A stretch of 64,000 nucleotides of DNA, from assembly GCA_965230375.1 (NCBI GenBank), contig CBDDKU010000016.1:1-64000 (forward strand). Reading direction: 5' to 3'. Origin of the DNA: CBDDKU01 sp965230375. GTDB lineage: Bacteria > Bacteroidota > Bacteroidia > Flavobacteriales_D > Cryomorphaceae. Positions within the stretch are counted from its first letter, which is position 1; each line of letters opens with the position of its first letter. The position numbers and the translations under genes are program-made. The notes beneath the pieces are model-generated. The model was not told where the DNA came from. It worked only from the letters and a program-made list of their open reading frames with translations, and did no database searches. Of the stretch, positions 37,752-46,715 are shown piece after piece.

Positions 37752-40163
37752 ATGACTAGCAAGCGAAAAATTGAGAAAGTAGCCGTCCTAGGTTCCGGAG
37801 TAATGGGCTCGAGAATTGCCTGTCACTTCGCGAATATTGGAGTCGAAGTCCTACTTCTCGATATCGTACCCCGCGAACTGAACGAAAAAGAATCTGCTAA
37901 GGGGCTCACTTTCGAGCATCCATTGGTTCGAAACCGAATTGTAAACGACTCATTGACATTTGCAGTGAGGTCGAATCCTTCTCCTATTTACTCGAAAGAA
38001 TTTGCATCCCGTATCACAACAGGAAACTTCGATGACGACATGAGCAAGATTGCTGATGTGGATTGGATTATTGAAGTCGTTGTAGAAAGACTGGACATTA
38101 AGCAAACCGTTTTTGAGCAAGTGGAAAAGCACCGCACACCCGGTACTTTGATTACATCAAATACATCTGGGATACCCATTCATTTGATGAATAAAGGTCG
38201 TAGCGAGGATTTCCGAAAGCACTTTTGTGGAACACACTTCTTTAATCCGCCGCGATACCTGAGATTGCTAGAGCTTATTCCTGGTCCAGATACGGCACCT
38301 GAAGTCCTCGACTTTCTATCGCATTACGGATCGCGGTATCTCGGTAAGGAAACGGTAGTTTGTAAAGATACTCCCGCATTTATCGCCAACCGTGTAGGTG
38401 TTTATTCCATCATGGAGCTTTTTCATTTGGTGAACGAAATGGGGCTTACCGTAGAAGAAGTTGATAAACTTACAGGACCAGTTATCGGGCACGCTAAGTC
38501 GGCCACTTTCCGAACAGCCGATGTGGTTGGACTCGACACTCTGGTACATGTAGCAAATGGGGTAAAAGACAATTGTCCCGACGACGAGCGCAATGATGTG
38601 TTTAATATTCCACCCTATGTTCAGAAAATGGTGGACAATGGCATGCTCGGAAGCAAGTCGAAGAAAGGATTCTTTCAAAAGGTAAAAGGTGAAGATGGGA
38701 GTTCAAATATCTTGACGCTTGACCTCAACACTTTAGAATATAGAGAACGAAAAAGTGCGTCATTCCCAACTCTGGAAATGACAAAAGCCATAGACAGCTT
38801 GGCGCAGCGCCTACCGATGCTCTATATGGGTATGGATAAAGCTGGTGAATTTTACCGCAAGTCATTTAACGGGCTTTTCAGCTATGTATCATTCCGAATC
38901 CCAGAGATAAGCGACGAACTCTACCGAATTGATGCCGCTTTAAGAGCTGGTTTTGGTTGGAAAATGGGGCCGTTCGAAAAATGGGATGCCATCGGAGTTG
39001 AAAAGGCCTTGGCTAAAATGGAAGAAGCCGGTGTGAAGGTGAATGGTTGGGTCAAAGAAATGATTGATTCGGGAATCAAGTCTTTCTACAAAGTCGAAAA
39101 CGGTAAGCGCTACTATTATGACATCCAGTCGAAAGCCTACAGCCCTGTTCCGACACTCGAAGGACAAATATTCCTTGATCATATCACTGATGATGGTATC
39201 GTCTGGAAGAATTCAGGAACGACCATCAAAGATCTAGGTGATGGAATCTTGAACATTGAGTTCCACACTAAGATGAATACGATTGGCGGTGAAGTGATTC
39301 AAGGGCTCAACAAAGCGTTGGATTTGGCCGAAGCCGAATATAAAGGACTCGTGGTTTCCAATACAGGAGACAATTTTAGTGCTGGAGCAAACGTGGGAAT
39401 GATCTTTATGATGGCTGCCGAGCAAGAATACGACGAACTCGAGATGGCAATACGCACATTCCAAAATACCATGATGCGCATGCGCTACTCGAGCATTCCT
39501 GTAGTGGCAGCACCGCACAATATGGCCTTGGGTGGTGGTTGTGAACTTTGTCTTCACGTGGATAAAGTTGTTGCACACGCTGAGCTTTATATGGGCCTTG
39601 TTGAATTTGGAGTTGGGGTGATCCCGGGTGGTGGCGGAACCAAGGAATTTGCACTTCGCCTCGCTGATGAGCTAAAAGACGGTGACATCCGTATCAACAC
39701 TTTCCGAAACCGATTCTTGACAATTGGGCAGGCCAAAGTATCGACATCTGCTTACGAAGCTTTTGAATTGGGGTACCTGAGAAAAGGAATTGACGAAGTT
39801 GTAGTGAACCGCGACGATCAGTTAGCGTACGCGAAGCGCGCAGCTTTAATGCTACACGACAAAGGCTATACCAAGCCAATCAAAAGGAAGGATGTAAAAG
39901 TCCTTGGACAGGAAGCCTTGGGAATTGTTTACGTAGGAGCAAATAGCATGATGAGTGGAAACTACATCTCGGAACACGATCAGTTGATCAGTGAAAAGCT
40001 CGGATACGTCATGGCCGGTGGTGATTTAAGTGAAGCCACGGAAGTTAGCGAAGACTACCTTCTCAACCTGGAGCGTAAAGCCTTTCTGGAGCTGTGCGCC
40101 GAGCGAAAAACACTCGAGCGATTGCAGTCTATGGTCCAGAAGGGGAAGATTCTACGGAACTAG
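37752..40163 (+). CDS. 3-hydroxyacyl-CoA dehydrogenase / enoyl-CoA hydratase (FadN-like)
   Basis: This 803-residue bifunctional enzyme carries out the hydration and NAD-dependent oxidation steps of beta-oxidation. The dehydrogenase part comes first: Rossmann motif VLGSGVMGSRIA (residues 12-23), then GTHFFNPPRYLRLLELIPG and the DTPAFIANRVGVY segment. The crotonase part is C-terminal, with NFSAGANVGM at about 539-548 and GGGCELCLHVD plus VEFGVGVIPGGGG. This dehydrogenase-then-hydratase order is that of Bacillus FadN, not of E. coli FadB. It is followed by an inserted cassette and then fadA and an acyl-CoA dehydrogenase, giving a fadN-A-E type operon. Confidence 0.94.
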   Translation: MTSKRKIEKVAVLGSGVMGSRIACHFANIGVEVLLLDIVPRELNEKESAKGLTFEHPLVRNRIVNDSLTFAVRSNPSPIYSKEFASRITTGNFDDDMSKIADVDWIIEVVVERLDIKQTVFEQVEKHRTPGTLITSNTSGIPIHLMNKGRSEDFRKHFCGTHFFNPPRYLRLLELIPGPDTAPEVLDFLSHYGSRYLGKETVVCKDTPAFIANRVGVYSIMELFHLVNEMGLTVEEVDKLTGPVIGHAKSATFRTADVVGLDTLVHVANGVKDNCPDDERNDVFNIPPYVQKMVDNGMLGSKSKKGFFQKVKGEDGSSNILTLDLNTLEYRERKSASFPTLEMTKAIDSLAQRLPMLYMGMDKAGEFYRKSFNGLFSYVSFRIPEISDELYRIDAALRAGFGWKMGPFEKWDAIGVEKALAKMEEAGVKVNGWVKEMIDSGIKSFYKVENGKRYYYDIQSKAYSPVPTLEGQIFLDHITDDGIVWKNSGTTIKDLGDGILNIEFHTKMNTIGGEVIQGLNKALDLAEAEYKGLVVSNTGDNFSAGANVGMIFMMAAEQEYDELEMAIRTFQNTMMRMRYSSIPVVAAPHNMALGGGCELCLHVDKVVAHAELYMGLVEFGVGVIPGGGGTKEFALRLADELKDGDIRINTFRNRFLTIGQAKVSTSAYEAFELGYLRKGIDEVVVNRDDQLAYAKRAALMLHDKGYTKPIKRKDVKVLGQEALGIVYVGANSMMSGNYISEHDQLISEKLGYVMAGGDLSEATEVSEDYLLNLERKAFLELCAERKTLERLQSMVQKGKILRN

Positions 40164-40164
40164 T

Positions 40165-40193
40165 GTACAAAGTATCAAGTACAAAGTATTAAG
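40165..40193 (+). repeat. Left inverted repeat of the four-helix-bundle cassette
   Basis: 29 bases beginning one base after the fadN stop. Its reverse complement matches 40598-40626 at 25 of 29 positions, the outermost gene-proximal 15 bases (CTTAATACTTTGTAC) being identical. Internally it is built from two GTACAAAGTAT-like units. Confidence 0.85.
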
Positions 40194-40200
40194 ACGAAGA

Positions 40201-40602
40201 ATGCACAGATTTAAAGAATTGAAAATATGGCAAGAATCGATGAAACTGGTTGAAAGCGTTTACCAGCATACTTCGTCATTTCCGCATGATGAGAAGTTTG
40301 GGCTTACTAATCAGATTCACCGTTCAGCAGTTTCAATTCCAAGCAATATAGCTGAAGGAGCAGGTAGAAATTCAAATAAGGACTTCGCCCACTTTTTGAC
40401 AATTGCAATGGGCTCGACTTGTGAGCTCCAAACTCAATTGGAACTAGCTATGAGACTGTCATTTTTGGCTGAAGAAGATTTTGCTTCACTCGAGAACAAA
40501 ATTGAATACATAAGCAATATGAATTATAAGCTTCGAGAATCACTCTTGAGTAACTCCTTGAATGAGCCGGAAGTAAACAATTATAACGAAATCCAGACTT
40601 AA
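40201..40602 (+). CDS. Four-helix bundle protein (23S rRNA intervening-sequence family)
   Basis: A 133-residue helical protein. FKELKIWQESMKLVESVY, QIHRSAVSIPSNIAEGAGR and the ELQTQLELA helix are the hallmarks of the S23/IVP family (PF05635, TIGR02436), first seen inside intervening sequences of 23S rRNA genes and related in fold to the accessory Avd protein of diversity-generating retroelements. I start at the ATG at 40201; a longer frame running back into fadN is not real. The gene sits inside the fad operon, one repeat arm on each side, its stop codon being part of the right arm. Its function is not known in general; it looks like cargo of a small mobile cassette. Confidence 0.9.
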   Translation: MHRFKELKIWQESMKLVESVYQHTSSFPHDEKFGLTNQIHRSAVSIPSNIAEGAGRNSNKDFAHFLTIAMGSTCELQTQLELAMRLSFLAEEDFASLENKIEYISNMNYKLRESLLSNSLNEPEVNNYNEIQT

Positions 40603-40630
40603 TACTTTGTACCTAGTACTTAGTACTAAG
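40598..40630 (+). repeat. Right inverted repeat of the four-helix-bundle cassette
   Basis: CTTAATACTTTGTACCTAGT and the next 13 bases; inverted match to 40165-40193. It contains three GTAC/AGTACT-type units and ends 15 bases before the fadA start. Confidence 0.85.
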
Positions 40631-40645
40631 CAAAAAACCCACACG

Positions 40646-41821
40646 ATGAACGCATATATAGTATCAGCATACAGAACAGCAGTTGGGAAAGCGCCGCGCG
40701 GCGTATTTCGATTTACTCGACCCGACGATCTAGGGGCGGCCGTCATCAAAAAGATTATGGCTGAAAATCCACAAATTGATAAAGAACGAATCGACGATGT
40801 GATCGTCGGAAATGCTACGCCAGAAGCAGAACAAGGCCTCAACATTGGGCGGATGATCTCGCTCATGGGGCTCGACACTGAAAAAGTTCCCGGCATGACG
40901 GTCAACAGGTATTGCTCATCAGGTCTCGAAACCATCGCAATTGCCTCAGCGAAGATTCACTCAGGGATGGCCGATTGCATTATTGCCGGTGGGGTGGAAA
41001 CCATGTCTCCCATTCCTTTTGGGGGATGGAGAATCGTACCCAATGCTCAAGTTTCGAAAGTGACCCCAGATTGGTACTGGGGAATGGGACTTACTGCCGA
41101 AGCAGTGGCACGAGATTATAAAGTGAGCCGAGAAGACCAGGATGAATTTGCTCTGAAGTCCAATGAGAAGGCTGTTGCAGCTATCGATGCTGGCAGATTC
41201 AAGGACGATATCGTACCGATAGAAGTGGAACACATTTTTCTTGAAGACGGAAAAAGAGTTTCAAAATCCTACACCGTTGATACGGACGAAGGTCCACGAC
41301 GAGACACCAATATGTCAGCGTTGGGAAGACTGCGCCCCGTTTTCGATGCTAAAGGATCTGTAACCGCGGGAAACGCGTCGCAGACGTCTGATGGAGCTGC
41401 ATTTGTCATGGTTGTTTCCGAAAAGTTTTTGAAGGAAAACAACCTAACCCCAATCGCCCAGCTCAAGAGCTACCACGTGTCAGGCTTAGAACCACGTATC
41501 ATGGGAGTAGGACCGATCTACGCAGTTCCAAAAGCACTCGAAAGAGCTGGATTGAAAATGAACGACATCGAATTGATGGAGCTCAACGAAGCTTTTGCAT
41601 CGCAATCGGTTGCGGTAGTTCGAGAATTGGGAGTCGATCCAGAAATCGTGAATGTGAACGGTGGAGCGATTGCTTTAGGGCACCCGCTCGGATGCACAGG
41701 AGCTAAGCTCAGCGTTCAACTCTTCAATGAAATGAGACGCCGAAAAAATAAGTATGGCCTTGTAACCATGTGTGTTGGTACCGGACAAGGTGCTGCCGGG
41801 GTATTTGAGTTATTAAATTAA
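40646..41821 (+). CDS. fadA: Acetyl-CoA C-acyltransferase (3-ketoacyl-CoA thiolase)
   Basis: FadA cleaves 3-ketoacyl-CoA with CoA in the last step of beta-oxidation. The 391-residue length is standard. The acyl-bound cysteine is C90 in NRYCSSGLE; the C-terminal histidine and cysteine lie in NGGAIALGHPLGCTGA and MCVGTGQGAA. The ATG at 40646 gives the normal N-terminus (MNAYIVSAYRTAVGKAPRG); an upstream in-frame ATG lies inside the inverted repeat and is rejected. It is separated from fadN only by the inserted cassette, and from the acyl-CoA dehydrogenase gene by 24 bases. Confidence 0.96.
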   Translation: MNAYIVSAYRTAVGKAPRGVFRFTRPDDLGAAVIKKIMAENPQIDKERIDDVIVGNATPEAEQGLNIGRMISLMGLDTEKVPGMTVNRYCSSGLETIAIASAKIHSGMADCIIAGGVETMSPIPFGGWRIVPNAQVSKVTPDWYWGMGLTAEAVARDYKVSREDQDEFALKSNEKAVAAIDAGRFKDDIVPIEVEHIFLEDGKRVSKSYTVDTDEGPRRDTNMSALGRLRPVFDAKGSVTAGNASQTSDGAAFVMVVSEKFLKENNLTPIAQLKSYHVSGLEPRIMGVGPIYAVPKALERAGLKMNDIELMELNEAFASQSVAVVRELGVDPEIVNVNGGAIALGHPLGCTGAKLSVQLFNEMRRRKNKYGLVTMCVGTGQGAAGVFELLN

Positions 41822-41845
41822 GGAAGACAAAAGCAGAATAAAGAA

Positions 41846-43624
41846 ATGAAAAAGCCCATTAAAGGAGGAGAGTTCCTCATAAAGGAAACCAAACCAGAAG
41901 ACATTTTCATCGCCGAAGAGTGGAGCGAAGAACACCGAATGATCATGCAAACATGCCATGACTTTCTGGAAGCAGAAATCCTTCCGAACCTCGATCGTAT
42001 GGATAACATGGAAGAAGGTTTTATGGAAGGCGTCTTGAAAAAAGTTGGAGAGCTAGGCCTTCTCGGTGTTAGTGTTCCAGAACAGTACGGCGGACTAGGG
42101 TTAGACTTCAAATCGAGTATGCTGTCAGCAGAAGCTCTGGGGTCTGGTCACTCTTTTTCTGTGGCATACAGCGCCCATACAGGAATTGGCACATTGCCCA
42201 TCTTATATTACGGGAACGACGCTCAAAAAGAAAAGTACATCCCAAAGCTAGCAAGCGGTGAATGGATGGCGTGCTACTGCTTGACAGAGCCTAGTGCTGG
42301 ATCAGATGCAAATTCTGGAAAAACAAGAGCTACACTGAGTGATGATGGGAAACACTACATTCTGAATGGGCAGAAAATGTGGATTACCAATTCTGGATTT
42401 GCGGATATTTTTGTGGTTTTCGCGAAAATTGATGACGACAAGAAGCTCACTGCATTTATCGTTGAGAAAGGCTCCGAGGGACTTGAATTGAATCCAGAAG
42501 AAAAGAAAATGGGTATCAAGGGTTCATCGACGCGTCAGGTGTTCTTTAACGATGTGAAGGTGCCAGTTGAGAACATGCTCAACGAGCGTGAGATGGGCTT
42601 CAAAATTGCCCTAAACATCTTGAATATCGGACGAATCAAGTTAGCTGGAGCCGTACTCGGCGCGATGAAAGACACCATTACAGACAGCATTAAGTACGCA
42701 AACGAACGCGCCCAGTTTGGACGTCCGATTTCTAAATACGGGGCTATCCGCCACAAGCTAGCCGAACAAGCAATTCGCACGTATGCTGTTGAGTCTTCCA
42801 TCTATCGTGCTTCGCAAAACATTCAGGATGCGATAGACGGGCTGATTGCCGATGGAGTTGACAAAGAAGAAGCGACTTTAAAAGGGATTGAAGAATTTGC
42901 AGCCGAATGTGCCATGATGAAAGTCTTTGGTTCGGAAGGCCTCGACTTCGTGGTGGATGAAGGTGTTCAGATTCACGGTGGAATGGGCTATTCTGCTGAA
43001 ACACGGGTGGAGCGAGCTTACCGCGATTCTCGAATCAACAGAATCTTTGAAGGGACCAACGAAATCAATCGAATCTTGACTGTCGATATGATCTTGAAGC
43101 GTGCCATGAAAGGAGAGCTCGATTTGATGGGCCCTGCCATGGCTGTAGCCAACGAATTAACTTCTATTCCAGATTTCGGCGATAGTGATGATGGACTTCT
43201 AGCTGCTGAGCACAAAGCTGTAGCAAACTTCAAGAAATGCATTTTGATGGTTGCGGGTTCTGCGGTGCAAAAACTGATGCAGACCATGGCTAAAGAGCAA
43301 GAAATTCTAATGAACATTGCCGACATGGCTATGTACACTTACACATGCGAGTCTATGCTTTTAAGAACTGAGAAAATCATTTCTATGAAAGGTGAAGCTG
43401 AAGCGAAGGATCAAATCGCTATGACGAAAACCTGGATATACGACTGCGCAGATCGATTGAATAAAATTGGTAAAGATGCGCTCAACTCATTTGTAGAAGG
43501 AGATGAACTCCGCATGATGCTAATGGGATTGAAGCGATTTACAAAAACAGATGGCGTGAATGTGAAGGCCACGCGACAACAAATTGCACAAACACTTATC
43601 GATTCAGGGAAGTACGTTTACTAG
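41846..43624 (+). CDS. fadE: Acyl-CoA dehydrogenase
   Basis: A 592-residue flavoenzyme for the first oxidation of beta-oxidation. The FAD-binding regions include CYCLTEPSAGSDANSGKTRA and KMWITNSGFADIFVVFAK; the catalytic base is E402 in FEGTNEINRI. A C-terminal extension of about 170 residues beyond the core is typical of the long FadE-like group of Bacteroidota and Bacillus (FadE in fadNAE). It ends the operon and is followed by a terminator. Electrons would go to ETF, not encoded here. The gene symbol reflects its operon position; the substrate chain length is unknown. Confidence 0.93.
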   Translation: MKKPIKGGEFLIKETKPEDIFIAEEWSEEHRMIMQTCHDFLEAEILPNLDRMDNMEEGFMEGVLKKVGELGLLGVSVPEQYGGLGLDFKSSMLSAEALGSGHSFSVAYSAHTGIGTLPILYYGNDAQKEKYIPKLASGEWMACYCLTEPSAGSDANSGKTRATLSDDGKHYILNGQKMWITNSGFADIFVVFAKIDDDKKLTAFIVEKGSEGLELNPEEKKMGIKGSSTRQVFFNDVKVPVENMLNEREMGFKIALNILNIGRIKLAGAVLGAMKDTITDSIKYANERAQFGRPISKYGAIRHKLAEQAIRTYAVESSIYRASQNIQDAIDGLIADGVDKEEATLKGIEEFAAECAMMKVFGSEGLDFVVDEGVQIHGGMGYSAETRVERAYRDSRINRIFEGTNEINRILTVDMILKRAMKGELDLMGPAMAVANELTSIPDFGDSDDGLLAAEHKAVANFKKCILMVAGSAVQKLMQTMAKEQEILMNIADMAMYTYTCESMLLRTEKIISMKGEAEAKDQIAMTKTWIYDCADRLNKIGKDALNSFVEGDELRMMLMGLKRFTKTDGVNVKATRQQIAQTLIDSGKYVY

Positions 43625-43645
43625 CCCTTTCAAATTTTGAAATCC

Positions 43646-43680
43646 AAGCCCCTTCGTTTATTGACGATGGGGCTTTTTTT
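43646..43680 (+). terminator. Terminator of the fad operon
   Basis: AAGCCCC/GGGGCTT with an inner TCGT/ACGA stem (one mismatch between) and a following run of seven T. Confidence 0.85.
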
Positions 43681-43693
43681 GTGCCTTCAAAGC

Positions 43694-45478
43694 TCAATTC
43701 GGCAGCCCTCCTTCGTAGACTTTAAATATTTCGAAATTGTCGATCTCCAATTCTTCTTTGACCACTTCATTGTATTCTTCCAACACTTCGAATTCCTGAC
43801 CTGATTGAGTTCGGCTGAAGTAAACTTCCATTCGCTCGTCCAAATCAGCCTTTATCTGGCTATGCGTTTTTAAAATATCTGTGGCTGAAGGATTGTCCAG
43901 CAATTTCACCTTTGCCTCAAAATCCCTTCGTGCCATTTCACAAAGGTCAAAGTGGATATTGATAAAAGGATTTGTCAGCGAGTCTTGCTGAAGGTTATAG
44001 TAGCTATCATAGGCATCAAACACAGTCTTGCTGAAGTAAATCAAGGTATCATCCGTTTCAACAATATCCAGATACAGCTCAACATTCAAATTGTACTTAG
44101 CCTTATCGGGTATGACGTAGCGCGAATCAAATTGCTGCGCTTTGAGTTCTTGCTTAAACTTCTCATCGAACACCAGTCGAGTCGAATCGCTCCAAATCCT
44201 ATTGGTATGATCGAGCTTCGTGCCCAGATTTGTCTTCAGCGGCTCAATCGCTTGTTCACTATAATTATTGAGCAAACCATTCTGCTGAAAAAACTGCAAT
44301 GCCGCTTCTTGGCGGTCGCTTCTCAATAAGACCGCTTCCTGTGTCCAAAAAGCTTCGTGATAGGGGGTGTTCTGTATTTTCTGATAATCATCTAAGTTGG
44401 TTTGATAATCAAAAACTGGCTTTATAAACGGCACACCATAGTCATAGTAATACATGATCCCATCTGAATGAACCGGCTTCACTGCCAATAAATTATTGCG
44501 AGAAATTGGTCGCTTTTTATCGAGCGGAACAAATGAGTTAAAACCGTATTCAAAACGGAGGAGCGTTGGCACAATCTCTCCTTGATATTTGTCGAATCGT
44601 TGAGTGATGTCCATGTAGATATTTCCAATTGAGTCAGTAGGAAAAATTGGTTCAAATGGTTTGATTTCTGCTTCCCGTATTCTCAGCTTGATTTCAATTG
44701 GCTCATATGTCTCCTTATCCACCCAAATCTCTCCCGCGAAAAACTTTCCTGGTTCCATCATAGGTTCAAAGAGAATGTGGTGATATTCATCATCATCTAC
44801 CGAAGAAAGAAGACTCAAACTATAGGTTTTCATCATCTTCTTTTTTGACATTTCCAATGGGGTATCAGGCATGTATTTTCCGCCTTCTGTCAAGTTGAAC
44901 TTTTGGAAAATAGCTGAAGTCGAAAGACTGAGAAAATAAGAATTGTCGATGGCTGCTATTCCTTGCCGTCCACTTTTAAAAACCAGATCGTACAGGTTTG
45001 CTGAGCGAACATCAGCATTGTAATACATCTCGATGATTTCACCTGGCCTTTTGCTCACGTTCGTGTGAAGTTCTAAATACGCCTTACAGACATTCTGAGA
45101 TTTCTGCATCAACACCTTGCGGCAAGCAGCCAGAATATCAAAATATGGATCGCTATCTGCAGCCACGGTGAAGGTCTTAAGCTCCAAACTTTTGGGTTTC
45201 AGACGCACATTCAAATTCGATTGTCCATCCTTGAATACAAGCTCTCCTTTGACATATCCCAAATAGGAAAACATCAAAGTGTCACCATCTGCAACCTTAG
45301 ATAGCCGAAACTGACCGTCTTCGTTGGTGATGGTACCCGTTGACATTCCCTTGACCGAAACACTTGCAAAGGGAAGTGGTTCCCCAGTTTTGTCATCTAC
45401 CACCAACCCTTCTACTGTTTGCTGAGATAGTACTAACCCCGGAACGAGTAGAAGTAAAATTGCTAAATACGATCGCAT
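43694..45478 (-). CDS. Outer-membrane associated protein with carboxypeptidase-regulatory-like domain
   Basis: A 594-residue secreted protein. The signal peptide ends near LVLSQ. Residues 20-100 are a carboxypeptidase D regulatory-like domain (VEGLVVDDKTGEPLPFASVS, then TITNEDGQFRLSK and LMFSYLGYVKGEL), as found at the N-terminus of SusC-type transporters. No plug or TonB barrel follows; the remaining 490 residues contain blocks such as FAGEIWVDKETYEPIEIKLR that recall the DUF5686/outer-membrane LolA-like middle region, but I cannot assign them firmly. It may be an outer-membrane or periplasmic scaffold. It is monocistronic, facing the fad terminator. Confidence 0.8.
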   Translation of the reverse strand: MRSYLAILLLLVPGLVLSQQTVEGLVVDDKTGEPLPFASVSVKGMSTGTITNEDGQFRLSKVADGDTLMFSYLGYVKGELVFKDGQSNLNVRLKPKSLELKTFTVAADSDPYFDILAACRKVLMQKSQNVCKAYLELHTNVSKRPGEIIEMYYNADVRSANLYDLVFKSGRQGIAAIDNSYFLSLSTSAIFQKFNLTEGGKYMPDTPLEMSKKKMMKTYSLSLLSSVDDDEYHHILFEPMMEPGKFFAGEIWVDKETYEPIEIKLRIREAEIKPFEPIFPTDSIGNIYMDITQRFDKYQGEIVPTLLRFEYGFNSFVPLDKKRPISRNNLLAVKPVHSDGIMYYYDYGVPFIKPVFDYQTNLDDYQKIQNTPYHEAFWTQEAVLLRSDRQEAALQFFQQNGLLNNYSEQAIEPLKTNLGTKLDHTNRIWSDSTRLVFDEKFKQELKAQQFDSRYVIPDKAKYNLNVELYLDIVETDDTLIYFSKTVFDAYDSYYNLQQDSLTNPFINIHFDLCEMARRDFEAKVKLLDNPSATDILKTHSQIKADLDERMEVYFSRTQSGQEFEVLEEYNEVVKEELEIDNFEIFKVYEGGLPN

Positions 45479-45565
45479 GTCCTAAAGATCATTAGAGGAG
45501 CTGAAATTCCCAAAAACCAAGTCGTTAAAAGTTAACAAGTCTAAGAACGAACTCTACGATTATGA

Positions 45566-45573
45566 TACATTTG
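45566..45573 (+). promoter_or_regulatory. Predicted -7 box for the 45.6 kb T9SS cargo gene
   Basis: TACATTTG fits TAnnTTTG, 16 bases before the ATG. No clear -33 element was seen. Confidence 0.45.
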
Positions 45574-45589
45574 ACCCAAACCAATATTT

Positions 45590-46660
45590 ATGAAACCACT
45601 TTATACCTTCGCAGCTCTTCTCATTTCAATCAATGCTTTTTGCCAATCACTAGGCACTATTGAAAGTGTTGAGTATGACCATGCTAATCAACGCTTCCTG
45701 GTATCCAACGCCAATTCGATTATTTCGATGAGTCATCCTGATCTCGAACTTTCGTTTTTTGGATCTGGGCAAGCGAGTTTTGGAATGGAAATCATGAATA
45801 ACACCTTATTTGTGATTCAAAACGGTATCAAAGCATATGATTTGGATACTGAAGCTGAAGTGATGACGCACAGTATTCCCGGAGCAGGTTTTCTAAATGG
45901 GATGGCTAGTGACGGTGCCGGAAGAATCTGGGTGACTGATTTTGGAAATAACCGGATTTACGAAATTGACGTAACAGATCTCGAAAACCCGAGCCACGAG
46001 ATCGTGGTAAGCAATACGGGGACTACTCCAAACGGCATTGTTTATGACGACACCAATGACCGACTGGTATTTGTAAGCTGGGGAAACAATGCTCCGATCA
46101 AAGAAGTTAGCCTTCCAGACTATCAGGTTACGACGCTAACAAGCACTAGTCTGGGCTTTTGCGATGGGATTGACAACGACTCTCAAAACAATTTTTACGT
46201 TAGCTCCTGGTCGCCGACGCGCATCTCGCGATTTGACCCCACTTTCACAATGACACCTGAGATTATTGAAGCTCCAGGAATTGACTCGCCTGCCGATATC
46301 TGCTACGCTCAGGAAATAGATACGCTGGCTATTCCAAATAGCGGAAACAGTACAGTCACTTTTGTGGACTTGGGATCGACGACGGGGTTGATAGAGTCAC
46401 TCGATATAGCAGATTTCAGGATCCTTGGAAACCCTATTTCCGACCAAACTCAATTTAAGTTTGAGTTAACTAAAAGTGCTTTGGTCGATTTGCGAATTTT
46501 AGACATCAATGGCAAAGAAATAAACTCACTCGTTTCTGGCGAAAGAAGCCCAGGAAACTACACCGTTTTGATGAGCGGAATCGAACTCAGCGTTGGAACC
46601 TACCTCGTACAACTGATTGTTGATGACAATCAGATTTCCAAGAAGATCATCGTCCAGTAA
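45590..46660 (+). CDS. T9SS cargo with NHL/SMP-30-like beta-propeller
   Basis: A 356-residue secreted protein with a signal peptide (MKPLYTFAALLISINAFCQ). The central part (residues 25-265) consists of repeated four-stranded blades: FLNGMASDGAGRIWVTDFGN, PNGIVYDDTNDRLVFVSWGN and FCDGIDNDSQNNFYVSSWSP are typical of NHL or SMP-30-type propellers. The final 75 residues (FRILGNPISDQTQFKFEL to the end) are a T9SS type A sorting domain, with GTYLVQLIVDDNQISKKIIV as the last strands. Propeller function unknown; it may bind rather than hydrolyse. Confidence 0.85.
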   Translation: MKPLYTFAALLISINAFCQSLGTIESVEYDHANQRFLVSNANSIISMSHPDLELSFFGSGQASFGMEIMNNTLFVIQNGIKAYDLDTEAEVMTHSIPGAGFLNGMASDGAGRIWVTDFGNNRIYEIDVTDLENPSHEIVVSNTGTTPNGIVYDDTNDRLVFVSWGNNAPIKEVSLPDYQVTTLTSTSLGFCDGIDNDSQNNFYVSSWSPTRISRFDPTFTMTPEIIEAPGIDSPADICYAQEIDTLAIPNSGNSTVTFVDLGSTTGLIESLDIADFRILGNPISDQTQFKFELTKSALVDLRILDINGKEINSLVSGERSPGNYTVLMSGIELSVGTYLVQLIVDDNQISKKIIVQ

Positions 46661-46699
46661 ATTGATGGAGGCTATTTCTTTATGAAATCTATATTGGCG

Positions 46700-46707
46700 T
46701 ATCTTTG
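46700..46707 (+). promoter_or_regulatory. Predicted -7 box for the M16 protease gene
   Basis: TATCTTTG fits TAnnTTTG and ends eight bases before the ATG, implying a leader of only a few bases. Confidence 0.5.
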
Positions 46708-46715
46708 CAGCCCTT

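Noticed and set aside
40030..40200. N-terminal extension of the four-helix-bundle gene into fadN
   Set aside because: It is the +1 frame of fadN and crosses the left inverted repeat; the family normally begins at the ATG at 40201.
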